NCBI RefSeq assembly: GCF_958979055.1
Contig: NC_084894.1
Span: forward strand, 3,353,001 to 3,417,000
Length of the DNA: 64,000 bases
Source: Alnus glutinosa
Lineage: Eukaryota > Streptophyta > Magnoliopsida > Fagales > Betulaceae
Direction of reading: 5' to 3'
Below the pieces are notes generated by a model that ran no database searches, had not been told where the DNA came from, and saw nothing but the letters and a program-made list of their open reading frames with translations. The translations under genes and the position numbers were made by a program. Each line of letters begins with the position of its first letter. Position 1 is the stretch's first letter. Positions 34,920 to 45,874 of the stretch are shown in pieces.

Positions 34920-36022
34920 TGTTTCCTATTGCCTCTTCGTACTATCAAATTCCTCCGAAAGATCCTTCTCTATCCTCTATCCCCTTCCCTGATATTTTTC
35001 CTGTGCACACCGCCATGGGAGGGAAGCACTGTTCTTCCCTCCCCAACACCCATCTCCGTTTTCATACCTCCTCCTTCCCCCCAACACGCAACCACCCCTC
35101 CTTCTCACTTTCCATGACCTATTACTTTACCCATCTAGCTTCTTTACCGTTTTCAAGGCCCGTGGAGATAAGGAATAAGCTCCATTTATCCACCTATCTA
35201 GCTTCTCTACCATTTTTCAAGCATTTGGAGATAAGGCATAAGCTCCATCTACCCACCTATCTTACTTACTTTTTCCTTGTTTTTTCTTGTCTTCGGTCTT
35301 TGCACCGGCTGTTCCTGCTCATTTCCTCCACCTTCCACTGAGTTTTTTGTAATTTTTGGCTAGGAGTTTCGTTTCAATTTTTTGGATTTAGATCTACACT
35401 CCTCCAAAAACAATTACAAGACACGCACCTCACCAACGGGCTCACTGGCGTCTCTGGATTCCACCAACGATGGTCGTTCCCTCCGCCGGCTTCTGCTCCC
35501 CCGCGCGTGGCACACACGCTCCAGAGAGCTCTCTGCTCTCTTCGGCATGTGGATGCCATGTTTGTTCTCCTCGTTTTCCACCTCGACCGCCTCCGGTGTT
35601 TCTGGGCTTCGTCGGCGACTCCGGCTGCTGAGAGGCCTCCCTTTGGCGGCGCATGGACATCACGCGTTGTCACGGACGACTCCCACTCCTCCTCCATCAA
35701 CAGAACTTCTGCTGTTTTTGTGTTTGTTTGTTTGTTTTATTGGGCTTATTTATTGTATCTCTCTCCCCCAGTTTACCCATATTTTGGTGTTTTGGTCCTT
35801 GTGACTCAATACACTTGTGAAATCACATTTAATGGTGACCTCGGCTTTGTGGCATCAGTGCCTCAAACCAAAGGACCCGCATCTTCGGAAGCCTTGCTCC
35901 CGCGTACTTTCGTTCTTAGATTATATTTTGGGTTGCCCAAGCCCTCATGTGTTTGTATTTTAATTTTTTGTTGTAATTGTTTCTGATGTACTTATAAAAT
36001 AAAATAAAAAATGTTTCCTATT
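34920..36022 (+). mobile_element. Retroposed sequence of about 1.08 kb flanked by an 11-bp repeat
   Basis: TGTTTCCTATT occurs at 34920-34930 and 36012-36022. The insert (34931-36011) ends in the A-rich tail AAATAAAATAAAAAA, as a LINE- or reverse-transcriptase-mediated retroposon would. Inside are two imperfect ~62-bp tandem units (about 35130-35255, with GAGATAAGG-ATAAGCTCCAT) and a GC-rich part (35440-35700) with overlapping open frames of no recognised family. It may be a processed transcript or a LINE derivative lacking ORFs. Confidence 0.55.
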
Positions 36023-36904
36023 TAGATTATTTGTTGATATTTTTATTTTGATAATATAAAATAAAAGACATGAAATAAAATTTTAACAAATAGAGTCGTC
36101 AATGTTTTGATTTCATTTAATTAATTAAGTGGAATATATGATTTTGAGATATAATACGTTTACAATTTTTATAGAACTCTTTTACAACTCTAACAACTTT
36201 TTTGTTGGATATGTATGACTCACATGTAGAAAAACAGATCTAATAGTTAGTTTAAAAAAAAAAAATTTGTTAGACTTGTCAAAAATTGTTTCTCTATGAT
36301 TTTATATTCATTTAAACATATAATAAATATTTAACTTGTATATAAATATCCCCCTTTTTTTTTGAAAAAAAAAATGATTGTCACGAAACTAGTGACTTCA
36401 AGTAACAATTTTGATCCCTTCAAATAATTTTTTTTATTATTTTTATTTTTAAAAAAGTAACAATTTTGATATATTCTCAATTGTTTCAACCATTTCACAA
36501 TTAATTTAACGACTTCATAATTTTAAAACAAATTTTATATACAACACTTTTATTATGCTTTGTTGATATGATATTGCTAATCATTCTTTGTTAACAAAAA
36601 ATAAAAATTAAGAAAAATTGAATAAAAGTGTAATGTATATAGCATTGTTCTAATTTGAATGTATTGCTTTTTCCTACTAGTATTATCAATTAAATAAATT
36701 TGATGTCTTGAAGTCACAATATCATGATTATCATGATTTTAAAATCACTAAAGTTTTTGATTTCAAAGTTTTAAAACCACATGGTTTGTATTCTTATATT
36801 TTCTATCAACTCATTATTATTTAGATGAAATAATGAGACAAACAGAGAATTTCATAAAATATTGACTTAGACTCACTGGTTCATCCTATACCCAAACTCT
36901 CACA

Positions 36905-37215
36905 TACTTTTTGGTGTGTTTGAAATTGTGATTTCGTATATAATAATTGCGATTTTAAACCAAATCGTAGAATATAAATCGTTTGAGAATTACATTTTTA
37001 AAAATTATGACTTAAAAACATAGAAAATTTGTTTTTTTAAATCACAGGTAAGAGAAATCACAGGTAAGAGGGTTCTTTTCAAAAAAAAAATATAATTTTA
37101 AAGGATAATTTGCGATTTTAAAGGCTAAACTGTGATTTTGCCAAACGCTTAACTGCGTTTTTAAAAATCACTTTTTTCAAATCACACATTTTAAAATCGC
37201 AAACTCACACGGATC
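36905..37215. repeat. MITE-like AT-rich repeat (GTGATTT / AAATCAC ends)
   Basis: The left side has TGTTTGAAATTGTGATTTCG and the right, read inward, GTGTGAGTTTGCGATTTTAA. Internal GCGTTTTTAAAAATCAC and CCAAACGCTTAACTGCG strings are shared with 58585-58810. A duplicated GAGAAATCACAGGTAAGAG piece lies near 37048-37068. 36023-36900 is featureless AT-rich DNA. Confidence 0.35.
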
Positions 37216-37504
37216 CTAGTCTTTCTTATTTATCGGTTTTTTTTCTTCATTAAAATATTTTTTAAATGAAAAAATAAAGAAATAAGAGAGAGAGAGAGAG
37301 AGAGAGGGGGGAAAAAAAAAAAAAACCGACTCATACACACAATTGAAATCAGCAGCGAGAGACTGAGAGTGAGAGATGTAAGAAATTTAAGAAGTAAGAG
37401 AAATAGAGAATGAATTTAAGAAGTAACATCTCGACTTTCAGAACGTGAATTTATCAGGTAAAGCCCCTCAAATAGTCAAATGTTTCTTATCCTCACACAA
37501 TCCG

Positions 37505-38060
37505 TTTAGTTAAACGGGTCAGACTATTCGATCTTAACACGATCCATACAAATAACGGGTTGACATTATACAACCCTGATGACCCGTTTATTTAACAGGT
37601 CATGTTGGGTTGACACGATTCATTTGACCCGTTATATAATAAACTCTAACAAATAAAAATATAAACAAAAAATAAAATAAAATCATATTGTTTGAATAAT
37701 CATATAAATAATAGACTCTACTAATTCTTTTTAGTTTTTTGTTCAAGTTTTATCTGATTCAAAGAAATAGTTGTTTTGTCTTTTGTGAGATTTTTATAAG
37801 TTTAGTCTTTAGACATTGAGAGAGAGATATCTCACAATCACGTGATTGTTTAGGTTTTTAGTGTTAGGAAAAAAAAAAAAGTTTTAATATACGAATCGAC
37901 CCATAGGTCAAATAGGGTGACTTGTTTTTGACTCATTTATTAAACAGGTCTAACATGTCAATCCATTTATGACCCGAACTCATTTAAGTTTAATTCTAAC
38001 CTTTTAACTTCATATCGGATTTGTAGGTCGTATCAAAAATTGTCAATCCAAATACAAATG
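37505..38060. mobile_element. hAT-like element with GACCCGTTTA subterminal motifs
   Basis: Variants of TAAACGGGTCA and TGACCCGTTTA occur repeatedly in both orientations near the two ends (for example 37510-37530, 37580-37635, 37895-37980). This is a common look for non-autonomous plant hAT elements. Exact ends and duplications were not found. Confidence 0.35.
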
Positions 38061-38344
38061 CCTGAAATTTAGAATAAATTTTAAATTTTTTTTATGATTT
38101 TTTAAAATATTGGGGTGACTCGAAACCTACAAAGACTACAGATGGTTCTGCCATTGCTTATATATATAGATAAGCAGAGCTAGATAATGGATTCCCCTCT
38201 TACCTATATTTCACTTTCCGCCCGCAATTAGACTAATAATGAATATAATATCCACTTGCCCGAGGTTACGAGCAGGGCATCCACATGTAATCCATGCAGC
38301 GGACGAATGGCAAAGATGAGCCGATTTCTAGCCTGCCCATTGTA

Positions 38345-39057
38345 CTTGCAAATAGGGTTGTAAACGAGCCGAGTTTGAGCGAGTAGTGCTTGTACAAACT
38401 CAGCTCATTTTAATTTATCACAATCCTAATCCCGAGCTGAGCTCATCTATCACAAGCTAGAGCTGAGCTCGGACTTATTTATCAAAAGTCCGAGCCAAGT
38501 TTGAGCCCCTGACGAGTGTTAAAAATTAAGCTCCGCTCGACCGATTTTGTTGTAAGTTATATAGTTTATTTAACATACAAAAAGAATGGTGAACTCATTT
38601 AAAAATTAATATTATATTGTATAACATATAAACAATATATATTTTTATTGTATGTTAAATAAACTATATAACTTACAAAAAAATAAAAATAAATGATGTA
38701 ATGATTATTAAATATCTAATGATAATACTTATAATATATAATAAAGTGATTACATGTAATATGCCGCAATGTTATATTATTATATACTCATATAGTCTTA
38801 TAATCATATTATATTACATGAATGATATAATGACAAATTAAATATATGGATTGTCATTATATCATATGACTAACAATTAAGTATTGATATTATTCTATTT
38901 TTGTATTTTATATACATATAACCAATAAATTATATATAACCAATTAATATATACTGACCAATGACCATTATTTTTTATTACTTAATTTATGCTTACATAT
39001 AGTATATTGTTTGTTAATATTCTATATTACAAAGATAAGTTATATATGAACAAATTA

Positions 39058-39096
<39 letters not shown>

Positions 39097-39298
39097 TCGA
39101 ACGATTCTTATACGAGCGGGTTCACGAGCTTCAATCGAGTCGAGCCGAATTTATACAAGTTTGCATCGTTTATTAATCAAGCCTAATTTCGTGTTCACGA
39201 GTAGCTCATTTAATAATCGATTCAAGCACGAGTCGAGTTTATTTGAGTCGATTTCAAACAAACTCACGAGTAGCTCAGCTTATATCCCTACTTGCAAA
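38345..39298. mobile_element. hAT-type element, copy 1, with perfect 8-bp target duplication
   Basis: CTTGCAAA at 38345-38352 and 39291-39298 flanks 38353-39290 (938 bp). The ends are TAGGGTTGTAAACGAGCC and, read inward, TAGGGATATAAGCTGAGC. Subterminal CGAGCCGAG / CGAGTCGAG motifs occur on both sides. The interior is AT-rich, with a (CA)n tract at about 39066-39093 and no transposase frame. Confidence 0.85.
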
Positions 39299-39425
39299 TG
39301 ATGGTTTTAGTTGGAGTGTCTCCAATGGAGGTTAGTCTACGGAAGAGGAGGCGGTGTATTGGGTGCGTCGTGGTTTAAGTGTTCACCAGGGAACATGGTT
39401 TTGAAGAAAGGAACACGGGGAAATA

Positions 39426-40370
39426 TGGGTGTAAACGAGTCGATCTTGAGTGGGTATTGGATGTTCGGGCTCGACTCGTTTATGTAACATTGAGACTCGA
39501 GCTTGACACGAGCCTAACATTCGTGTACAAGCTTGGCTCACTTAAGAAAATTTATTGACTGAGCTCGAGCTCGAGCTCGTTCATTTTGGTCAATCTCAAG
39601 CTCAAGTACTCGGCTCGAGCTCGGCCCCTATCGTACAATTCAAATTAGTTATTTTAACAATAAAAAATAATTAAACCACATTTATGATCATGTGATATAA
39701 ATATTATCGTATAAATGTATGATTATATGATTCTTACAATCTAACAATTAATATGATCTTATATCTTGAATCACGTGACGACGGTAATGTAGTGATTCAT
39801 AAATATCGAATGATAATACTTATAAGTTATAATATTAGATATAGTGGATTAGTGATTACATGTCATATGCCACAATGTTATATTATTATATGATCATATA
39901 GTCCTATTATATTACATGAATAATATAATATGAATCGTATGATTAAGTATATGAATTGTCATTCTATCATATGATTCAGTAATTAACAATTAAGTATTGA
40001 TATTATTCACTTTTATTATTTGATATACATATTTATATAATCAAACAAGTATAACCAATTAATATTTACTGACCATTTTTATTTGTTACTTAATACTATA
40101 TTATAAAAATAAATTATATATTAACAAATTAATATATAACTTATATATGTACACGAGTCGAGCCTTAATAAATGAGTCGATCCTTATACAAGCAGGTTCA
40201 CGAGTTTTAATCGAGTCGAATCAAGTTTATACGAGTTTGCATCGTTTAATAATCGAGTTTGATTTTGTGTTAACGAGTAGCTCATTTAATAATTGATTTG
40301 AGCATGAGTTGAGTTTATTCGAGCCAATCTTGAGTAAGTTCACGAGTAGCTCAGCTCGTTTACACTCCCA
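39426..40370. mobile_element. hAT-type element, copy 2
   Basis: The ends are TGGGTGTAAACGAGTCGA and, read inward, TGGGAGTGTAAACGAGCTGA. Internal AT-rich sequence (for example GTGATTACATGTMATATGCC, near 39860) is shared with copy 1, so the two are relatives 135 bp apart. Instead of an 8-bp duplication, a 31-bp near-identical sequence lies at 39384-39414 and 40369-40399. Confidence 0.75.
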
Positions 40371-40593
40371 CCAGGGAACATGGGTTTGAAGAAAGGAACT
40401 GTAATCGAAAAATGTTTACTTTTTAATAAACATAAATAATTTTCTAAAAACTAAAATGGTGTTTTTTTAGTTGACCAATAAAAATATTTTGGGCTGATAA
40501 ATTTTTTCAAATGCAATAAAATACTTTAAACATCGAAACAAATGGGATCTTATCCATATAAAATTAAAAGTAATTATTTCGTGACGGGGGCTA

Positions 40594-41009
40594 TGTTAGG
40601 ATCATTGTGTCTCCACATGGATTAAGTCTAATTTTAATAATTTGTATATAAGTTATTAGACACCATTCATTTTCAAGTCAATTTCCAATGTGAGTTCTAC
40701 TCAAAGTTTATATCATTTGGTATTAGAGCTAAACACCATATTACAAGTTTGAGTCAAGGAGGGGGTGACCTATGAGATAGATTAAAATACCGATAGGCAA
40801 GTGGAGCCGTTAAAAGAAAAATGGCTACCATCGAGTTAGTGTTGATAGAATAAACCGCTGTGGACGTCGGTTGCGAAAGCGTGGTGGTATATTATAATCA
40901 TTGACTCTCACATGAATTAAGTATAATCTTAATCATGTATATATAAGCTCATTGATACCATTTTATTGCAAGCCAATTTTCAAATATAAGTTACCCAAAA
41001 TTTATATCA
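40594..41009 (+). mobile_element. TRIM (miniature LTR element)
   Basis: Two diverged direct repeats of about 120 bp (40594-40715 and about 40889-41009) share TCTCCACATGGATTAAGT-like and GTATATAAG sequences. Directly after the first comes TGGTATTAGAGCT (40718-40730), close to TGGTATCAGAGC, the site for initiator-Met tRNA. No coding capacity. Confidence 0.65.
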
Positions 41010-41579
41010 CTACTCGAATGTGGCCACAACATATATAGTTTATCCATGTTAAAAAAAAAAAAAAAAAAGATGTTATTTAACTCCAACAAGGATGGCCCTT
41101 TTTTTAATTAATTAAGAGGCTCTGCCTGCACTTGATTTTTTTTTTTTTAAATAAAATAAAATTGGTGCACATGGACCATGAAGTCTCCAATGGATTAGGA
41201 GTTTACTCCATTTTATTATATATTTTGAACTTGATTGGAGTCTAGCCCGTGAACCCACTTTGACCAAGGCCTGAACCGAGGTCCCGCTCCGCCGCACCAC
41301 CAATAGAAAAGGCTCAGACCCCACGGCCCAGACCCCACACGTCCCACCGCTTCGTACGGTCACCAAACTCCTACTTCCCCTCACCTACTCCGCTCTCCAC
41401 CTGACCCTCTCAGCCGGTTTCCCGTTTCCCCTCTCCCCTCTACCTATACCTCACGCCAAATTTCAACACACTCTTTCACCTCCCTCTCTACGGCATTGTC
41501 GCCCATAAATTCAAGTCAAATTCACTCGCATTTAACTCCGAATTTCATTTCACCGCAACTTCAAATCTCTCTCTCGGCC

Positions 41580-41693
41580 ATGGCGATAGAGCTCTTTCGC
41601 TCGTCCCCACATGCTTTCTCTTGTGGTTCTCGCCCATTTTTGAAGGCGCCAGCCTCTGCCTCTGCTCTCTGTTTCTTCTTTGCGGATCGATGA
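41580..41693 (+). other. Probable 5' leader exon of the CCCH gene with an upstream ORF
   Basis: A CT-rich region (41400-41580) precedes ATGGCGATAGAGCTC, a 37-residue frame (MAIELFRSSPHAFSCGS...). A consensus donor GTGAGT lies at 41783 and an acceptor TTTCAG ends at 43669, just before the CCCH start. This suggests a leader exon and a 1.9-kb intron in the 5' UTR, as several plant CCCH genes have. It is inference: no transcript evidence. Confidence 0.35.
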
Positions 41694-42652
41694 GCCATGA
41701 GCGAATGTGCGTGTACCAGAGTTCCGTACACTGCTTCTGATGGTGCTTTGTAGCCCATTGCCGACTCATAATCGTCAAATCTGTGAGTTTTCTTTTCGAT
41801 TTTTCCATTAGCTTGCTATGCATTCTAATAGTCCGTGACTTGTTGGTTGTTTGTGCTTTTCGGTCGGAACTAGTTGGTGGTGGTTGTTTTTTGGGCTTTT
41901 GTCGTTTGGTTGCTGAGAAAGTGTGGGAAAAGTAAAAGAAATTTGAAAAGTTTTCAATTTTTGAGGTTTTCACTGTTTGACAAACTGAACCAATTCACTA
42001 AAAGGATATAAGTCGTGTTATCCGAAACTGTTTTTTTCTTTTATTTTCCTTCCATGTATTTTCTCGTCGACCAAACGGAGAGTGTTTTATTTTTTGGCCT
42101 TCAAAATTTTAAATGCTTTGTGCATTTCCTTTTACGGGGAGCATTTAGTTTCACATTTGCTCATTTTCCCATACATTTTACCTTTTTTACATTTGTATTT
42201 AACATTTTTCTTTTTCAATTTAAGATTGAATATCGCAATGAGGGTTTTTCTCGAGGTCCGATCTGGAAGATAAGGGTATTTGGGGGGTCCGAATCCGGGG
42301 TTGTCTCGAACTTCCCTTGTTAGCAGTTAGCACATCAAGATTTTGGATAATATTTCGTTACCATGTTTGTAGTCTGCGCCTTTTTATCGTATATATAGTC
42401 TATAGATAGTATGGTATATAATATATATACGTTTTAAGCCCCTAATCTTCCATTACCATGTCTTTCAGTCGGTCCATTTTCATCGCTTCCCAATGTTTTG
42501 GCGAGTCTCTCTGTTCACGTCCCTTCACATTGTTTATGGGTTATTTCTTTTCTTTTCTTTTTTTTTAGTACAATTTTTTACTTGGTTTTGGGTAGACTAG
42601 ACAGTTCATCCGTTGAAGGGGGTATCTTTTAATTTAGTTCTTTTTTTTTGTT

Positions 42653-43552
42653 GGGAAAAATATAAAAAAGCTTTCTCAATTAACAACCAATTTTAGAGTA
42701 GCTTCAGAATGCCCAAGTGTACTAATGTGACTCATTAAACTACTAAAGTGTAGCAAAAAAGTTACTTTTGTTGAAAAATTAAAATAAAAAAACTATTTTT
42801 TAAAAAAATAAAATTTTAGAAAACTATTAATATAAAACTAAAAACGTTCAAGAAATTCCCTTAAAAAAATTAAAGAAATTAAGAACTTAAAAAATTAAAA
42901 AATTTTAATTAAAGAAAGAAAAAGAGAAGAAAAGTGGTGGCTCTGCAGCCACCCCAATTAAAAAATTTTAATTTTTTAATTTTATATATATATTATTAAC
43001 AATGACACATGTTGTCATTTAGTTGATGCTAATGTAACACACTAACGGAATCTATCAAGTGTTTTGATGAAAATTTATTTGCAGGGAGTGATTTAGTTTT
43101 ATAAATGTATATTCTTAATATATTGATATTTTTTTAGTAAAAGTGACATATGTCATCATTTTATTGGCGTTGACATTGACGTTAACAGAACCTTTCAATT
43201 ATTTTGACGGAATTTGACTACAATAATTCAATTGTTATTTTTTGTATACCTTAAAGACCTTTGGATAATTTTTTATACCGCAGTGAGCGATTTATAATTT
43301 AGGCTAACCACATGGATTGATTTTAAATTTATCAATTTTTTTTTTAAATAAAAAAAATAGTTTAGATTAGATTTTTTTTTTTTTTTTTTTTTTGGTTTTG
43401 AAGGGAATATGAGTATTATAGGAATATTTTGACAAAAGTAGCCATTTTGACACACTTTGGGAGTTTGATAGGTCACATTAGTACACCTGAAAATTTAGGG
43501 GGCTATTCTAAAATTAGCCATTAGTTAGGAGGCTTTTTCATATTTTTTTTCC
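42653..43552. mobile_element. MULE-type MITE with ~115-bp inverted ends
   Basis: The left arm (from 42653, GGGAAAAATATAAAAAAGC) and the right arm (ending 43552) match over about 115 bp, including the shared core AGGTGTACTAATGTGACCTA (right, read inward) and AAGTGTACTAATGTGACTCA (left). A GC-rich GTGGTGGCTCTGCAGCCACC lies in the left part (about 42935). Target duplication not found. It would sit in the 5' leader intron of the CCCH gene. Confidence 0.65.
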
Positions 43553-43693
43553 TAGAGGATTGATGCTAGAGAATCCTGGTTTATATTAGCATATGATTCT
43601 AAATTGTTTTCGTATGCGTTTATTCTTACAAATTAGTATTTGATTCTTTGTAGATTGGGTGTCTTTCAGATTTTTTTGCCGGTTAATTAAAGC

Positions 43694-43852
43694 ATGTGTG
43701 GTGGCCCGGAGCATTTAAATCCCCTACTGGCACTATCGGCTTCCCAAGAAAGCAAATCTTTAACTAAAAAGCTATGGATAAACCTACCGGAGCTGTTGAA
43801 TCGGAGCATTCTTACTCCATTTTACTTGAGCTTGCAGCCGATAATGATGTAG
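43694..43852 (+). other. Overlapping upstream ORF with the family's N-terminal signature (MCGG...)
   Basis: ATG at 43694 opens MCGGPEHLNPLLALSASQES, followed by KSLTKKLWINLPELL, ending at a TAG (43850-43852) 77 bases inside the main frame. The offset to the main ATG (43774) is 80 bases, i.e. out of phase by one missing base. OXS2-type CCCH proteins begin MCCGSDRLN, so this is probably the old N-terminus cut off by an indel, or else an uORF. Confidence 0.55.
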
Positions 43853-45492
43853 AGGGTTTTAAGCAATCTATCCGTGATGGTTCTGCAATCAGCGAGAGTG
43901 GACTATGGTACGGTCGACAGGGGTTTTCAAAAAGAATGGTTCTTGAGCATAGAACCCCGTTAATGGTCGCTGCTAAATATGGCAGTGTTGATGTTGTGAA
44001 ACTAATTCTCTCTCTCTCTGAGGTGGATGTAAATCTCTTATGTGGCCCGGAAAAGAGCACTGCACTTCACTGTGCCACTTCTGGTGGATCTGTTGGTGCT
44101 GTGGATGTTGTTAAGTTGCTTTTACTTGCTGGTGCTGAGCCTAATGCCACTGATGCCCATGGGCATTATCCATTTGATATTATTGTTGCTCCTCCTAATC
44201 TACCCAATTTGAAGGTGGTGCTCAAAGAGCTTTTAACAAATGATTCCTCTGCTTGTCAGCAGGATCTGCAGGTTTCAACTGTTGACTTGAGATCCAGTTC
44301 TACGTCCCTCCCATCATCCCCGGAAAATAGTTCACTGTCCTATGTCTCCAATTCAATATTGACTCCTGTATATTGTAAGCCTAATAACATAAATGTTTCT
44401 TTTGTGCCAGAGAAGAAAGAATACCCAATTGACCCATCTCTTCCTGACCTCAAGAGTAGCATTTATGCTGCTGATGAGTTCCGGATGTTCTCGTTCAAGA
44501 TTCGACCTTGTTCCCGAGCTTATTCTCATGATTGGACCGAGTGTCCTTTTGTTCATCCAGGTGAGAATGCAAGGAGAAGAGACCCGAGGAAGTACCATTA
44601 CAGTTGTGTGCCATGTCCAGAGTTTCGGAAGGGGACTTGTAGACGGGGAGATTTGTGTGAATATGCTCATGGGGTGTTCGAGTGTTGGCTGCATCCGGCA
44701 CAATACAGAACTCGACTTTGCAAGGATGGCACAAGCTGCATGCGTCGGGTCTGCTTTTTTGCCCACACGCATGAGGAACTGCGACCTCTTTATGCGTCTT
44801 CTGGATCTGCAATGCCTTCTCCTCGATCAGCCTCTGCTGCCTCTGCCATGGATATGGCAGCCGCCTTGAACATGTTTCCCAGCTCCCCCTCAGCAGGGTC
44901 TGTCATGTCACCTTCTCCATTTTCTCCATCCATGTCTCCTTCTGGTAATGGTATTTCTCATTCATCCATGGCTTGGCTTCAGCAGAACATCCCCACTTTG
45001 CATCTTCTAGACAGCAATCTGCAAATGAGTCGTCTGAGATCTTCTTTCAATGCAAGAGACCTTCCTGCTGAGCAGTTTAATATGTTGCATGATTTTGAAA
45101 TGCAGCAACAGCTGCTCAATGATTTGTCCCGTCTATCACAGCCTCACATCGGTACTTCCTCTGCAAATCTGTCTGGCCGTTCTAGAACCCTGACTCCCTC
45201 AAATCTAGATGAGCTTTTCTCTGCCGAGGTCTCATCTCGATATTCTGATCAACTTGTGGCTTCATCTGTTTTACCCCCATCCCACAAATCGGCTCTTCTT
45301 AATCAAATCCAGCAGCAGCAAAGCATGATATCTCCTATTAAAACTAATATGTTCTCGGTCAAGAATGCCGACCATCCTCTCTTTCAGGCTTCATTTGGTG
45401 TTTCCTCACCGGGGATGATGTCACCTCGGAGCATTGAGCCTCTATCCCCAATGGGCTCTTGGGCTGCTGCACTTGCTCATCGTGAGAATTAA
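43774..45492 (+). CDS. Ankyrin plus tandem CCCH zinc-finger protein (OXS2/RR-TZF type), both ends apparently truncated
   Basis: A single 572-residue frame. Residues ~55-150 hold two ankyrin-like repeats (RTPLMVAAKYGSVDVVKLIL; STALHCATSGGSVGAVDVVK). An arginine-rich region with C246/C257/H261 precedes the tandem CCCH fingers: C281-x7-C289-x5-C295-x3-H299 and C316-x5-C322-x4-C327-x3-H331. A Leu-rich stretch near residue 430 (MLHDFEMQQQLLNDLSRLSQ) fits the nuclear export signal of the family. Such proteins shuttle between nucleus and cytoplasm and act in salt or oxidative stress through RNA turnover or transcription. OXS2 relatives are ~700 residues; here an N-terminal MCGG leader (43694) and a C-terminal tail (45491-45874) remain as out-of-frame remnants. 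The retained frame keeps all zinc ligands. It could be a functional short form, a decaying duplicate, or affected by assembly indels. Confidence 0.85.
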   Translation: MDKPTGAVESEHSYSILLELAADNDVEGFKQSIRDGSAISESGLWYGRQGFSKRMVLEHRTPLMVAAKYGSVDVVKLILSLSEVDVNLLCGPEKSTALHCATSGGSVGAVDVVKLLLLAGAEPNATDAHGHYPFDIIVAPPNLPNLKVVLKELLTNDSSACQQDLQVSTVDLRSSSTSLPSSPENSSLSYVSNSILTPVYCKPNNINVSFVPEKKEYPIDPSLPDLKSSIYAADEFRMFSFKIRPCSRAYSHDWTECPFVHPGENARRRDPRKYHYSCVPCPEFRKGTCRRGDLCEYAHGVFECWLHPAQYRTRLCKDGTSCMRRVCFFAHTHEELRPLYASSGSAMPSPRSASAASAMDMAAALNMFPSSPSAGSVMSPSPFSPSMSPSGNGISHSSMAWLQQNIPTLHLLDSNLQMSRLRSSFNARDLPAEQFNMLHDFEMQQQLLNDLSRLSQPHIGTSSANLSGRSRTLTPSNLDELFSAEVSSRYSDQLVASSVLPPSHKSALLNQIQQQQSMISPIKTNMFSVKNADHPLFQASFGVSSPGMMSPRSIEPLSPMGSWAAALAHREN

Positions 45493-45874
45493 GCAGCACC
45501 TACAATTCTGCAGCTTCAGCTCTCGGGATCTTTGGTCAAACCTCCCACATGATCTCGGATCTAACAATGTTATTGGTTCGCGGATGAATTCTTAGTCAAA
45601 ATGGGAGTCCCAAAATGGGAAAGTAGATTGGTCAGTTCAAGGAGATGAATTAGGGGGGTTTCGTAAATCATGTTCAATTGGACATAATGTTTCATGGGTT
45701 CAGTCACTGGTGAAAGAATCACCATCCGATGTAAAATAAAATACAGCAGTTTAAGTCTCTAGTGCGGCACTGTCAGCTGAGGGTTCTGATTCTAAGCCCC
45801 AGAGTGAATCCAATGATCAGGCTGTTTTGGGAGCGTGGCTCGAGCAGTTGCAACTTGATCAGATTGTGGCTTAG
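45491..45874 (+). pseudogene. Out-of-frame C-terminal remnant of the CCCH gene
   Basis: Shifted by +1 from the main frame, this stretch reads FCSFSSRDLWSNLPHDLGSN, later WESQNGKVDWSVQGDELG, VSWVQSLVKESPSDVK and finally AVLGAWLEQLQLDQIVA before a TAG at 45872. These match the known tail of OXS2-type proteins (GKVDWSVQGDEL, SWVQSLVK, AWLEQMQLDQLVA). It is broken by TAG at 45593 and TAA at 45737 and 45752. One inserted T near 45490 would account for the frame change after ALAHREN. Confidence 0.75.

Noticed and set aside
44353..44869. Several 100-160 residue frames on both strands
   Set aside because: Shadows of the CCCH coding sequence in other frames.
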